DNA of 54,653 bases from an uncultured Faecalicatena sp. (GTDB taxonomy: Bacteria > Bacillota > Clostridia > Lachnospirales > Lachnospiraceae), in contig CAOKHZ010000029.1 of the NCBI GenBank assembly GCA_948468385.1, positions 1 through 54,653 of the forward strand, in the 5' to 3' direction. Numbering within the stretch: the stretch's first letter is position 1; each line of letters opens with the position of its first letter. Made by a program: the position numbers and the translations under genes. Under the pieces are notes generated by a model that was not told where the DNA came from, did no database searches, and saw nothing but the letters and a program-made list of their open reading frames with translations. Below are positions 30,578 to 39,198 of the stretch, in pieces.

Positions 30578-31519
30578 ATGTCTAGAATCGTTATTGCGTT
30601 GGGAGGAAACGCCTTGCAGTCAAAGGATAGCGCGCCGACGGCGGAAGGGCAGCTTGCGGTCGTGAAAAAGACTTGTGAGCATATCGCTGACATTAGTAGT
30701 CAGGGATATGAGCTTGCCATCGTGCATGGCAACGGGCCCCAAGTGGGGAGAATCGTGTTGGCAAGCGAGGCGGCGAAGGATGTCACCCCGGCCATGCCGT
30801 TTGATGTGTGCGGCGCGATGAGCCAGGGTTATATCGGATATCACATTCAGCAAGCACTAAAATATGCGCTTAGCATCCGCAACATCAACGTGCCGGTACT
30901 GACCGTGGCGACACAAATCATCGTGGATAGGAACGACCCGGCGTTTACGAAGCCGACCAAGCCGATCGGACCGTTCTATAGCGAAGAAGAGGCGAAGGCT
31001 TTGGAAGCGGAGAAAGGGTATTCCATAAAGGAAGATGCCGGAAGGGGCTTTAGACGGGTCGTGGCCTCCCCGTTGCCGAGAAAAATCGTGGAAATCGAGG
31101 CCATCAGGGACTTATGGGACTCGTCCATCGTGATTTCCTGCGGTGGCGGCGGCATTCCGGTCGTGGAAAACTTGGACGGTACGCTTGAGGGCGTGGCGGC
31201 AGTGATTGACAAGGATTTTGCGGCGGAACTTCTGGCGGAGCAGGTGGACGCGGATATTTTGATGATTTTGACCGAGGTGGAGAAGGTGGCCGTCAACTGG
31301 GGCAAGCCAAACCAGAAAAATTTAGACCGCTTGAGCTTGAAAAGTGCGGTGCAATACATCGAGGAAGGCCAGTTCGCCCCCGGCAGCATGCTGCCGAAGG
31401 TGGAGGCGGCGATGAAGTTCGTGCGTACCTACCCGCACAAAAAAGCCATCATTACCAGCCTCGACAAGGCTATTGACGCGCTGGAAGGAAAGACGGGGAC
31501 GACGATTACATTTGCATGA
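30578..31519 (+). CDS. arcC: Carbamate kinase
   Basis: A 313-residue amino-acid-kinase-fold enzyme that makes ATP and carbamate from carbamoyl phosphate and ADP (last step of the arginine deiminase route and of agmatine or purine-derived carbamoyl use). IVIALGGNALQ at the N-terminus, VHGNGPQVG (about 48-56), GFRRVVASPLPRKIVE, ISCGGGGIPVV, AAVIDKDFAAELLAE and a C-terminal EGKTGTTI. Start chosen at 30578, nine bases after GGAGG; a second ATG at 30572 is too close. arcA and arcB are not adjacent, so the source of carbamoyl phosphate is not shown here. Confidence 0.95.
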   Translation: MSRIVIALGGNALQSKDSAPTAEGQLAVVKKTCEHIADISSQGYELAIVHGNGPQVGRIVLASEAAKDVTPAMPFDVCGAMSQGYIGYHIQQALKYALSIRNINVPVLTVATQIIVDRNDPAFTKPTKPIGPFYSEEEAKALEAEKGYSIKEDAGRGFRRVVASPLPRKIVEIEAIRDLWDSSIVISCGGGGIPVVENLDGTLEGVAAVIDKDFAAELLAEQVDADILMILTEVEKVAVNWGKPNQKNLDRLSLKSAVQYIEEGQFAPGSMLPKVEAAMKFVRTYPHKKAIITSLDKAIDALEGKTGTTITFA

Positions 31520-31708
31520 GAGAAAATGCCGATGTTATTACACCAGATCAAAGGTCGGGTAAATGACTTTCTACCATCAGATAACCGTTTCTTAATTAAG
31601 ATACGAGGAGGTTTGGGATGCACTAAAAGAATATGGATTATATGGTTTCGCGTTCGAGGGGAAGAAGGTATTGATCGGGTAATTTCATAAAAACAGAGAG
31701 ACAATAAT

Positions 31709-31754
31709 GGGATGGTTACGCCGTTGATATTTCAATCATTGGCGCGGCCATCCC
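31709..31754. terminator. Bidirectional hairpin between arcC and pdaA
   Basis: GGGATGG (31709-31715) pairs with CCATCCC (31748-31754), extended by CGCC/GGCG inside. It lies between the convergent arcC and pdaA genes. No long T-run. The rest of 31520-31789 shows no gene. Confidence 0.55.
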
Positions 31755-31789
31755 GTTTGATATCAAAGATAATCCGATGAATTTATTAT

Positions 31790-32647
31790 TCAGCTTTCCG
31801 CCAGTTCCGTCAGTGAATGGAACGTATATCCCATCTCTTCCCATTTCGTCAGCAATTCATCCAAAATTTCCGCATTGGTTTTTGACGTGCTGTGCAAAAG
31901 GACAATGGCACCGGGATGGATGCGCTTTGTTAATTTCAGCAGGGCTTCCTCGTGGGTTGGCTGGTCGTTTTCATACCAGTCCACATAAGCGAGACTCCAG
32001 AAAAACGTCGTATATCCGAGGTCTTTGGCCATCTGTAAATTGCTTTCGCTATATTTTCCCTGCGGAGGTCGGTAATATTTTAACATCTCGCCGCCGGTGA
32101 TTTCCTTGTAGGCGTTTTCCACGTCCTGCAATTCCTTGGAAAAGCTTTCCGTCGTCGAGATTTGGGACATGTCCGGGTGATGGTATGTATGGTTGCCGAC
32201 AATGTGTCCTTCTTCGGCCATCCGTTTGATTAAATCAGGATTTGACTCGATATAGGTGCCGACCACGAAGAAAGTGGCCGGGGCCTTGTGCTTTTTCAGG
32301 GCATCTAGAATGGCCGGGGTATTCCCATTTTCGTATCCGGCGTCAAAGGTCAGGTAAATGACTTTCTCGTCGGTCATGTTGGCATAATAGGCGTTGTATT
32401 CTTTCAAGGAATCGGCCGTCGCGTTGGCGACGGGACGTTCCCCTTCCTTCTGAAAACTCAATCCCCAATTTTCTGTCTTGGCAAGCGTGGCCGTGCCGGA
32501 AGCCTCCTGATGCGGCGGAGTATATTCCTCCTGGAACTTGGCGACGAGGCTGCCTGCCAGGAAGGCGAAGGTAAACAGCAGGGTAAACGTGACGGTACGT
32601 GTCAGAAAATAACGCAGTTTTTGAAAAGAGTCTGAATGAAAATTCAT
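31790..32647 (-). CDS. pdaA: Polysaccharide deacetylase, PdaA-type (spore cortex)
   Basis: A 285-residue membrane-anchored NodB-fold deacetylase. One membrane segment (about 18-37) then the catalytic domain: YLTFDAGYENG (98-108), KAPATFFVVGTYIESNPDLI, HIVGNHTYHHPDM (metal His pair), YYRPPQGKYSESNL and a C-terminal IVLLHSTSKTNAEIL. The FDAGYENG wording is typical of PdaA/delta-lactam de-N-acetylases, which process N-acetylmuramic acid in cortex peptidoglycan. Start at 32647 chosen because GGTGAT precedes it and the product then begins at the membrane anchor; the frame remains open for 63 further codons upstream. Confidence 0.85.
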   Translation of the reverse strand: MNFHSDSFQKLRYFLTRTVTFTLLFTFAFLAGSLVAKFQEEYTPPHQEASGTATLAKTENWGLSFQKEGERPVANATADSLKEYNAYYANMTDEKVIYLTFDAGYENGNTPAILDALKKHKAPATFFVVGTYIESNPDLIKRMAEEGHIVGNHTYHHPDMSQISTTESFSKELQDVENAYKEITGGEMLKYYRPPQGKYSESNLQMAKDLGYTTFFWSLAYVDWYENDQPTHEEALLKLTKRIHPGAIVLLHSTSKTNAEILDELLTKWEEMGYTFHSLTELAES

Positions 32648-33171
32648 GCTATCACCGATATTCGCTTTTCTAACAAAATATGTGGGGGAAGGGCAAAATA
32701 TGACCGATGTTGGCATGTTTATGGTTTGCTTTTCGTAAGCGATGAGAGGGGCGGCGTACTTGTCAGAAAGCGTTTCATTACAAAAATCGGGCACTTTGTT
32801 ACATGAAAATAGGAACTTGTGCAGATTTTGGGGCATGCTCTGGCCAAATAAGTCCCATTAAAGTTCACCTACCGACATTGAGGCAAACCTGGAACCGTTC
32901 AAGTATAACACGTTTTGAAACAGATATCCATCTGTTTATTTGTCATGCTCAAAAATAGACCGGGTGGTTCAATGGTATGTTTCACCGAGTGACTCGCATC
33001 AGGAATAGGTACTGCCGCTCCAATTTATTCAATTGTATTTGTATAATTTCTTCTATCCTCTTCGCTTCTCGCTTTAACTAAATGACATTGGTTCACGGGG
33101 CTGTGCGCTTCTCCGCTGCCGTGAATTGTAACCTTTAAAACATTTCCAAAAGTATTTTGTGAATAATTCAC
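32648..33171. other. Gene-free region between pdaA and the toxin-antitoxin promoter
   Basis: Holds the upstream part of the pdaA frame (to 32836, probably untranslated) and the second copy of the 25-base motif (33073-33097). That copy is followed by GGGGCTGTGCGC and GCCGTGAA, so TTCACGG can pair with CCGTGAA. Otherwise nothing is recognised. Confidence 0.5.
33073..33097. repeat. Interspersed 25-base motif, copy 2
   Basis: TTTAACTAAATGACATT then TTCACG after two bases; matches the copy at 6951-6975 at 22 of 25 bases. Confidence 0.55.
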
Positions 33172-33200
33172 TTGTGGCACACTCATAATCATGCTATAAT
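33172..33200 (+). promoter_or_regulatory. Promoter of the toxin-antitoxin pair
   Basis: TTGTGG (33172-33177), 17-base spacer, TATAAT (33195-33200). ATAAT and ATTAT half-sites around the -10 might be the antitoxin operator. Confidence 0.7.
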
Positions 33201-33227
33201 TATGTCATATAGAAAGGAGTGAAGTAT

Positions 33228-33491
33228 ATGCCATTGATTATACCGATTAAAGATCTTCGCAATACAAGTGAAATATCCGATATGGCTCATAAGGTGCAAG
33301 AACCTATTTTTATTACAAAAAATGGATATAGTGATTTGGTTGTTATGAGTAGTGAGCTATATGATAGGTTCATAAATACGAATCGCATCGACCAGGCGAT
33401 ATTTGAATCTGAAAAAGAAATGGACGAAGGCGGAGAGTCCATTGGTTTAGATGAAGCATTTGAGAGGTTGAATAAAAAGTATTATGGATAA
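33228..33491 (+). CDS. Phd/YefM-type antitoxin
   Basis: An 87-residue antitoxin. The N-terminal 60 residues have the Phd/YefM pattern (LIIPIKDLRNTSEISDMA, then EPIFITKNGYSDLVVMSSE), which dimerises and binds the operator; the acidic C-terminal tail (about 60-87) would wrap the toxin. AAGGAG lies nine bases before the ATG at 33228. The stop overlaps the toxin start, and the pair has its own promoter, so autoregulation is expected. Confidence 0.88.
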   Translation: MPLIIPIKDLRNTSEISDMAHKVQEPIFITKNGYSDLVVMSSELYDRFINTNRIDQAIFESEKEMDEGGESIGLDEAFERLNKKYYG

Positions 33492-33786
33492 ATACAGAGT
33501 CGAACTAAACGCAAGAGCTTATAGAGATATTGAGGATATTTTTGCGTATATAGCATTAGAAAAGGCCTCTCCAGAGAATGCAGAAAAGCAGACGAGTCGT
33601 ATATGGGCGGCATTAAAGAAACTAGAGGTGTTTCCACAATCACATCAAGAGCGTTTGGAAGGGCGATATGCCGGAAAAGGATATCGCCAGTTATTGGTTG
33701 ATAATTATATTGCTATTTTTAGAATTGACGAAGCAAAGAAAATTGTTCATATTGTAACAGTACAATATCATGGGCGTAATGTATAG
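33484..33786 (+). CDS. RelE/ParE-superfamily toxin
   Basis: A 100-residue RelE/ParE-fold protein: YRVELNARAYRDIEDIFAYI at the N-terminus, the LEGRYAGKGYRQLLVDNYIAIFRID strands, and a C-terminal VTVQYHGRNV. Members either cut mRNA on the ribosome (RelE) or poison gyrase (ParE); the sequence does not decide which. It overlaps the antitoxin by 8 bases and ends 6 bases from the convergent aroE. Confidence 0.88.
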   Translation: MDKYRVELNARAYRDIEDIFAYIALEKASPENAEKQTSRIWAALKKLEVFPQSHQERLEGRYAGKGYRQLLVDNYIAIFRIDEAKKIVHIVTVQYHGRNV

Positions 33787-33792
33787 GCCGTT

Positions 33793-34611
33793 TTAAAACC
33801 GCCCCGCCAATTCTTCGTGTATCTTGTCTCCCATGTGGTAATTGAGTTTCTTTTCCAGCCAGATTTCTTCCGCGCCAATGGCCTGGTCGACGAGCATCAT
33901 CAAGCCGGTCACGATTTGCAGGCCGTTTTCCTTGGCAAGGCGCAAAAATTCCGTCACCAACGGATTGTACACGATGTCGGCGGCAATTTGAAAGCGGGTA
34001 AGTACCGAAGCGTCTACGGGACTAACCCCCACTTTGGGATACATGCCGACCGGCGTGGTGTTGATGATGATGTCGCCGGACGGGATGTTATCGAGCGTGC
34101 TAAGCCCGATATAGGGAAAGGACTCTTTCAGTGCACATTTTGCGGATTCATTGCGGGCGGAAATCGTAATTGTTTTCGCCCCTTTTTGATGGAAACCATA
34201 AATCAAGGCCCTGCTGGCACCGCCGGAGCCGAGGATGACGATATCCTTGCCTGACAAGTTCACGCCGGCCTTTTCAAACATGCTGGTAACCCCGATGTAG
34301 TCCGTGTTGTATCCATAAGAAACTCCGTTTTTGCGCCAAACGGTGTTGACGGCACCGATTTCCCTTGCGGCGTCGTTCAAAACATCTACCATGCGGTAGA
34401 GGACTTCCTTATAAGGGATGGTCACGTTCAGTCCCGTAATGTGCCGCTCGTCCATAAAGGCAAATAAATGCTCGACTTCCTCGCGGCTCATTTCATATTT
34501 TTCATAAGTTCCGCAAAGCCCTTGTTGTTTTAATAGCTCTGTGTGGATCTCCGGTGAAAGGCTGTGACCGAGCTTTTCGCCCAGCACGCCCAGATGTAAT
34601 GAGCTTTTCAT
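33793..34611 (-). CDS. aroE: Shikimate dehydrogenase
   Basis: A 272-residue NADP-dependent enzyme reducing 3-dehydroshikimate to shikimate. GEKLGHSLSPEIHT (about 11-24) binds shikimate, NVTIPYKE carries the catalytic Lys, GAVNTV, GSGGASRALIYG is the Rossmann loop, NTTPVGMYP and GLMMLVDQA are the C-terminal family motifs. Last gene of a leftward aroF-aroB-aroE run, 30 bases after aroB. Confidence 0.96.
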   Translation of the reverse strand: MKSSLHLGVLGEKLGHSLSPEIHTELLKQQGLCGTYEKYEMSREEVEHLFAFMDERHITGLNVTIPYKEVLYRMVDVLNDAAREIGAVNTVWRKNGVSYGYNTDYIGVTSMFEKAGVNLSGKDIVILGSGGASRALIYGFHQKGAKTITISARNESAKCALKESFPYIGLSTLDNIPSGDIIINTTPVGMYPKVGVSPVDASVLTRFQIAADIVYNPLVTEFLRLAKENGLQIVTGLMMLVDQAIGAEEIWLEKKLNYHMGDKIHEELAGRF

Positions 34612-34641
34612 TATAAAATCTCCTATAAAAATTCCTATAAA

Positions 34642-35697
34642 TCAAACGTTTCCCATCCCGTCAAAGAAATCCACGCTGGCCGGATAGACATAAGAATCCC
34701 CGATTTCATGCAATAGTACAAGATTCAAATGATTGTTTAGGTTTTTCTTGTCCAATGTAATGGCATTTATCAAAGCATCTATTTTAAGGCCGCACTCATG
34801 CGGAAGCCCGTAAATGTCCAGTATGTCCAGAATCTGTGCGGCGCATCCTTTTTTTGTCAATCCTTTGGCTTCCGCCGCCAGACAAAGCTGGTACATGCCA
34901 ATGGCAACCGCCTCGCCGTGGCTTTCCCGCTCATAGTGGTAGTATTGCTCAATCGTGTGCCCCAATGTGTGTCCGAAGTTTAGAAGCATGCGTTCCCCGG
35001 TGTCAAATTGGTCATGCTCCACGACGATACGCTTGATGTCGACACAGCGGGCGATAATATTTGTCAGGTCTGATTTTAAATCCTCAAATGAAGTATGGGA
35101 TTTCAAGGTGTCAAAAAGGTTTTTATCTTTGATGCAGCCGTACTTGATGACTTCGCCCATGCCATCATGGATGAAATGCTCCGGCAATGTGTTAAGCACC
35201 GTCGGGTCGATGAGTACCAGCTTCGGTTGGTAAAATGCACCGACCAGGTTCTTGCCTTCCGGTAAATCGACCGCCACCTTGCCGCCGACGGAAGAATCCA
35301 CTTGTGCCAGTAATGAGGTCGGGATTTGGACGAATTGAATGCCCCGCAAATAACTGGCCGCGGCAAATCCGGCCAAGTCGCCGATAACGCCGCCCCCCAG
35401 TACGATGAGAAGGTCGCTGCGGGAAATCTTAGCCTTTAGCATGGCGTGATAGATGGCGGGCAGGTTTTCAAAACTTTTGGTCGGCTCGCCGTGCGGCAGC
35501 ACCAGGGTATGGCACTCGTAAGCTTCCAGGGAGGAGAGCAGGGTTTCCCCATAAAGAGGAAATACGTTGTCATCCGAGACAATGATAATCCGTTTCCCCT
35601 TGAACATCTGCGAAATGTAGAAACTCGCGTCTGCGAGAATGTGATTTTCAATATAAATCGGGTAACTGTTTGTTCCCAAATCCACGGTCAATTTCAT
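34642..35697 (-). CDS. aroB: 3-dehydroquinate synthase
   Basis: A 351-residue NAD- and metal-dependent cyclase converting DAHP to 3-dehydroquinate. HGEPTKSFENL, GGGVIGDLAGFAAASYLRG (NAD loop), QIPTSLLAQVDSSVGGKVAVDLPEGKN segments, and the metal ligands in GEVIKYG, FGHTLGHTIEQ and ESHGEAVAIG. Normal length. Middle gene of the aromatic run, with a 153-base gap to aroF that holds a possible palindromic repeat. Confidence 0.97.
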   Translation of the reverse strand: MKLTVDLGTNSYPIYIENHILADASFYISQMFKGKRIIIVSDDNVFPLYGETLLSSLEAYECHTLVLPHGEPTKSFENLPAIYHAMLKAKISRSDLLIVLGGGVIGDLAGFAAASYLRGIQFVQIPTSLLAQVDSSVGGKVAVDLPEGKNLVGAFYQPKLVLIDPTVLNTLPEHFIHDGMGEVIKYGCIKDKNLFDTLKSHTSFEDLKSDLTNIIARCVDIKRIVVEHDQFDTGERMLLNFGHTLGHTIEQYYHYERESHGEAVAIGMYQLCLAAEAKGLTKKGCAAQILDILDIYGLPHECGLKIDALINAITLDKKNLNNHLNLVLLHEIGDSYVYPASVDFFDGMGNV

Positions 35698-35728
35698 GAT
35701 GGAATCCTTTCCACTAAAACTTTATTTC

Positions 35729-35841
35729 CGCGAGCAACGAGCCAAAGTTATGCCCCAGGGCACCTTCTCTTGCCGCTGGATATTCATTTCTGTATGCGAC
35801 GAGCCTTGATGGCATATACGTTATCTGGATGAAGTCTCGCG
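35729..35841. repeat. Imperfect palindrome between aroF and aroB
   Basis: CGCGAG (35729-35734) and CTCGCG (35836-35841) bound a stretch whose inner parts, AAAGTTATGCC and GGCATATACGTTAT, pair imperfectly. It contains CTTGCCGCTGGATATTCATT, loosely like the right part of the 151-bp palindrome at 10734-10884. Possibly a diverged repeat. Confidence 0.35.
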
Positions 35842-35850
35842 TATTGTACG

Positions 35851-36864
35851 TCAAAGCGTCTTTCCTACCACTTGTGCGATCTGCGTGATTTGTCTCATCA
35901 AAGCGTCAAACTTGGCGGGCTTTAAGGATTGCGCCCCGTCACACAGCGCGCACTCCGGATTGTTGTGCACCTCGATAATCAAACCGTCCGCCCCGGCGGC
36001 AATCGCGGCCTTGGCCATCGGTTCCACCAGCCACCACTTTCCGCCCGCATGGCTTGGGTCGATGACGATGGGAAGATGCGTCTTGCGGTTTAATACTGGA
36101 ATGCTTTGCAAGTCCAGTGTGTTCCGGGTAAAAGACTCAAACGTGCGGATGCCGCGCTCGCAGAGGATGACGTTTTCATTGCCGGCGGCCATGACGTATT
36201 CGGCGGCCATGATCCATTCCTCGTAAGTGGCATTTAAGCCTCGTTTCAACAGAATCGGCCGCTTTACCTGGCCGAGCTGCTTTAACAAGTCGAAATTTTG
36301 CATGTTGCGGGCCCCGATTTGAATCAAGTCCACTTTTTCGTTGAAAATGTCCAAGTATTTGTCGGACATCAGCTCTGTGACGACGGGCAGGCCGACTTCG
36401 TCCCGAACGGCGCAGAGGATGTCAAGTCCCTCCAGGCCCAATCCCTGAAAGGAATACGGGCTGCTCCTCGGCTTGAACGCGCCGCCCCGTAGCATGTTGG
36501 CCCCGGATACCTTGGCGGCCTTGGCAATTTCCAAGACTTGTTCGTAGGATTCCACGGAACAAGGCCCGGCAATCATGGCCATGTGGCCGTCGCCGACTTT
36601 CACGCCGGAAACGTCGATGACGGAATTTTCCGGGTGGAAGGCGCGGTTCGCCAGTTTGTAAGGTTCTTGCACGTGCATGACTTTGTCGACCGAGGAGTCG
36701 ACCTCGAACAGCTTCGGGTCGATCGCGGTGGTGTCGCCGATACAGCCGATGATGGTCATTTCCGAGCCGCGGACGATATGGGTGTCCAGTCCCTTGCTTT
36801 CAATCAAGTGCACCACGCGGGAGACGTTTTCCTCCGTGGTATGCGGTTTTAATACGATAATCAT
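35851..36864 (-). CDS. aroF: DAHP synthase (type I, AroF/G-beta like)
   Basis: A 337-residue 3-deoxy-7-phosphoheptulonate synthase. The N-terminal 70 residues form a ferredoxin-like regulatory domain (IIVLKPHTTEENVSRVV), and the KDO8PS/DAHPS barrel follows: MIAGPCSVESYEQ, LRGGAFKPRSSPYSFQG, ARNMQNFDLL, VILCERGIRTFE, and the metal-binding IVIDPSHAGGK with HNNPE. The fused N-terminal domain usually mediates Phe or Tyr feedback in this type. AAAGGAGGA precedes the ATG at 36864. First gene of the run. Confidence 0.96.
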   Translation of the reverse strand: MIIVLKPHTTEENVSRVVHLIESKGLDTHIVRGSEMTIIGCIGDTTAIDPKLFEVDSSVDKVMHVQEPYKLANRAFHPENSVIDVSGVKVGDGHMAMIAGPCSVESYEQVLEIAKAAKVSGANMLRGGAFKPRSSPYSFQGLGLEGLDILCAVRDEVGLPVVTELMSDKYLDIFNEKVDLIQIGARNMQNFDLLKQLGQVKRPILLKRGLNATYEEWIMAAEYVMAAGNENVILCERGIRTFESFTRNTLDLQSIPVLNRKTHLPIVIDPSHAGGKWWLVEPMAKAAIAAGADGLIIEVHNNPECALCDGAQSLKPAKFDALMRQITQIAQVVGKTL

Positions 36865-36967
36865 GGGAAATCCTCCTTTAAAAACGTACCTAATTTTAAA
36901 ACATTCGGGAGGGATTGTCAATGATTCGTTTTATAGACTTTTATGTCATCATAAGTGGTGACGATTA

Positions 36968-36998
36968 AAAATGGAGCCGGCAAAGATGCCGACTCCAC
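36968..36998 (-). terminator. Terminator of the PhlG-like gene
   Basis: TGGAG-CGGC and GCCG-CTCCA arms (36973-36998); read on the minus strand the stem is followed by TTTTTAATC. Confidence 0.75.
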
Positions 36999-37025
36999 TA
37001 ATTTTCAGGGATTTTACCATAGGTT

Positions 37026-37856
37026 TTAGTCCGCGTCCAAAGGCAGGTCTTTGTATTCCTCGTAAATGGCGGGCAGGAAATGTACCATGTGGTTTAATTC
37101 CATGATATTGTGAATCATGATGTTGCGTAAATAGTCTTCCGTCACGGGATAATCGTCCCGTATGATTTTTCCGTTAACGGGCTTGTATCCCATCCATTCG
37201 CGCGTCAATTGTTCGAAGCCGCCCAGGGGATGAGGCCTTGTGACGCCCACGCAGAAATGGGAACCGGGAATGTCAAAGGTTTCCCACGCGATGCGAATGC
37301 TGCAGCCCATTTCTTTATACTTGGCCAGCTTTTCTTCCGATATCCCGTACAATGGATAGTCCGATTCGGGAACGGTATAATGGATGCTGCCAATTGGTTC
37401 CTCCCCGGCACCGAGATCCAGTGTTTCCAGCGTGTAAACGCCGTCACTCCCGTCTTTTCCGTTGACGAAATGGTGGTCGATATGTTCGATGGGATTCCAT
37501 ATCTTATAGCGGAGGTTTCCCTGACTGGGAATGGTTCCTTTCGAATAGACGTTCATCCATCGACCATACCATCTCCGCATTTCCTTCGTGATACGGGGAT
37601 CGAACCGCTTATAGACGGCTAAGTACCCCGTGCCGTCGGGCAACACGCAGTAGCCCATTTCCGTTTTTCCATATTCCCCGGGAGGAAGCATGAGGTCTGC
37701 GAATTCTTCCGGCTTTGGAACGTCCTCGGGATTCATGGGGCCGCCATTGACGATTTGCATCGTCAATGGATCTGGCATGGCCATGGGAATGTCATAATAT
37801 TTGGCAAGGGGAAGCTTTTTTTCCTCGTCGGAAAGTCCTCGTGGTTGTAAGTACAT
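37026..37856 (-). CDS. PhlG / phloretin-hydrolase-like C-C hydrolase
   Basis: A 276-residue cytoplasmic protein resembling the 2,4-diacetylphloroglucinol hydrolase (PhlG) family, to which the 270-280-residue phloretin hydrolase of Eubacterium ramulus also belongs. Candidate zinc ligands lie in NPIEHIDHHFV (about 129-140), the Glu after GVYTLETLDLG, and MELNHMVHFLP near the C-terminus. Known of the family: hydrolysis of a C-C bond next to a phloroglucinol ring, releasing an acid. The next genes encode an amidotransferase-like protein, an exporter and an SDR, so a plant-phenolic or xenobiotic role is possible. GGAGTG precedes the ATG. The assignment rests on remembered family features and is not certain. 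Confidence 0.6.
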   Translation of the reverse strand: MYLQPRGLSDEEKKLPLAKYYDIPMAMPDPLTMQIVNGGPMNPEDVPKPEEFADLMLPPGEYGKTEMGYCVLPDGTGYLAVYKRFDPRITKEMRRWYGRWMNVYSKGTIPSQGNLRYKIWNPIEHIDHHFVNGKDGSDGVYTLETLDLGAGEEPIGSIHYTVPESDYPLYGISEEKLAKYKEMGCSIRIAWETFDIPGSHFCVGVTRPHPLGGFEQLTREWMGYKPVNGKIIRDDYPVTEDYLRNIMIHNIMELNHMVHFLPAIYEEYKDLPLDAD

Positions 37857-37880
37857 GTTTTTTCACTCCTTCTTTATGTG

Positions 37881-37931
37881 TTTTGTCTATAATGTGCTTT
37901 TTTGTCTAAATGAGTTTTTTTGCCTAAATGA
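37881..37931. repeat. Three tandem 17-18-base repeats upstream of the PhlG-like gene
   Basis: TTTTGTCTATAATGTG, TTTTTGTCTAAATGAG and TTTTTTGCCTAAATGAG follow one another with a period of 17-18 bases, ending 25 bases upstream of the start codon. They lie at the place of promoter or operator. Confidence 0.6.
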
Positions 37932-37962
37932 GCTTTTTGATTTCTGGATTTAGTGGCTTTTT

Positions 37963-38709
37963 TCAAATGTTACCGGCGGCCCATTCCATGATGTTTTTCC
38001 ATAATGGACGATAGCATTCCCATTCCAGCACTTCCTGAAGCGCCCAGTGCGGAAGCGCGTCAAACGCGGTCGCGACGGCGCGGCCGTTTCCGAAGGGGGC
38101 GCAGGCAAGGCCCACGGAATCACGAATCTTCACTAGGATGTCGGTGTTTTCTTTTTCTTCCACGTAGTTGTATCCCAGATATCTCGGCCATGGTCCCTTG
38201 ACGCCTTTCAAGATGGGATGGTCGGGGTTGACGATTTCGGGGCTTACTCCCTCCGGGGTATCCATCCGGTCGTCGTAGTTCATGATTTTTACCGGAATGA
38301 CGTCGCGGAGCGGGGTCATGTTATATCTTGCGCAGCAGTTGATTCCGGCGAAACTCATATATCCGCCAATCATGACGAATCCTCCGCCCTGCCGCACGTA
38401 TTCCTTGATGGCTTCCAGACGGTTTCCATGAATCCTGCAGCCAAACATCATGTCGGGATCCAGCAAAAGCGTGTTACTCGTGATGTCGCTGAGCACGACT
38501 ACGTCAAATTCCTTTAGCTCTTCTACCGTTTCGGGAAAATATTTCTGAGCCATGTGGTTGGGATACCAGACCACCTCCATCCCAAGTTCCTCCAAAGTCT
38601 TGATAAACGCAAGGCCGGGCTCTTCATACCGCCCGAGCGTTACATGGTCGAATCCCTTTGTATGGCTTTCTCCGGTCATCCAGGATTCTCCTGCCAATAG
38701 TATTTTCAT
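37963..38709 (-). CDS. Class I glutamine-amidotransferase-like protein
   Basis: A 248-residue protein of the putative glutamine amidotransferase group (PF07090-like): MKILLAGESWMTGESHTKGFD start, a Rossmann-like flavodoxin core, DVVVLSDITSNTLLLDP, then RQGGGFVMIGGYMSFAG where class I amidotransferases carry the nucleophile elbow, here without a clear Cys-His-Glu triad, and a YNYVEEKENTDILVKI strand. Known members are mostly uncharacterised cytoplasmic proteins. It shares orientation with the PhlG-like gene, 106 bases apart, and the His-rich gene just upstream is only 3 bases away, so they probably form one unit. Confidence 0.75.
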   Translation of the reverse strand: MKILLAGESWMTGESHTKGFDHVTLGRYEEPGLAFIKTLEELGMEVVWYPNHMAQKYFPETVEELKEFDVVVLSDITSNTLLLDPDMMFGCRIHGNRLEAIKEYVRQGGGFVMIGGYMSFAGINCCARYNMTPLRDVIPVKIMNYDDRMDTPEGVSPEIVNPDHPILKGVKGPWPRYLGYNYVEEKENTDILVKIRDSVGLACAPFGNGRAVATAFDALPHWALQEVLEWECYRPLWKNIMEWAAGNI

Positions 38710-38712
38710 CGT

Positions 38713-39021
38713 TCATTCGCTCCTTTCTGTTGAGGCTTCGTAGGCATGCTGATTTTCATGCTCGTGTCCGCCCTCGTGTCTGTGTGCATGTTTGCTTTCG
38801 TACCTATGGCCGTGTCCGCCTTCATGTCCATGTCTGTGTTCACTTTCGTGCCTATGACCGTGTTCGTCTTCGTGTCCATGGCCGTGTTCGTCTTCGCGGT
38901 GGTGTTCACCGTTGTCGTCATCTGGTGCTTCGAGATTGAAAAAGCGTCGTCCCCTGCCGCATTTTAGCTCGTTTATCGGACAATGGTTTTCGCACCGTTC
39001 GCAAAATTGTATGTCATCCAT
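38713..39021 (-). CDS. His-rich putative metal-binding protein
   Basis: A 102-residue protein. The N-terminus has a Cys cluster FCERCENHCPINELKCGRGR (C8, C11, C15, C22), like an Fe-S or zinc site; the remainder is a low-complexity run of His with Glu/Asp/Gly/Arg (DEHGHGHEDEHGHRHE and similar), encoded by short tandem DNA repeats. Nickel, zinc or copper binding is likely from composition. AGGAGG precedes the ATG at 39021. First gene of the leftward unit with the amidotransferase-like and PhlG-like genes. It could be a metal store or chaperone for the putative zinc hydrolase; that link is inference. Confidence 0.7.
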   Translation of the reverse strand: MDDIQFCERCENHCPINELKCGRGRRFFNLEAPDDDNGEHHREDEHGHGHEDEHGHRHESEHRHGHEGGHGHRYESKHAHRHEGGHEHENQHAYEASTERSE

Positions 39022-39198
39022 GAATGAAAACCTCCTTTCTCTTGCCCGTTTCAAACATAGCATTGTCAAAAACGAAAGTCAAGAAAATCGCCTTTCCGAA
39101 TGGGAAATAGGCGTTGCCGAATCTGAATTGCCTTTCCACGTTTTGTAAGGGATAATTTGACTGACGATGATAGAACTGCAAAAAGAGGAGGAAAGAAA

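Noticed and set aside
32648-32836. Longer pdaA start 63 codons upstream
   Set aside because: The extension precedes the membrane anchor, has no ribosome site and is not typical of the family.
38720-38900. Tandem repeats resembling a small CRISPR array
   Set aside because: They encode the His-Glu-Gly repeats of a protein in frame, without constant repeats or unique spacers.
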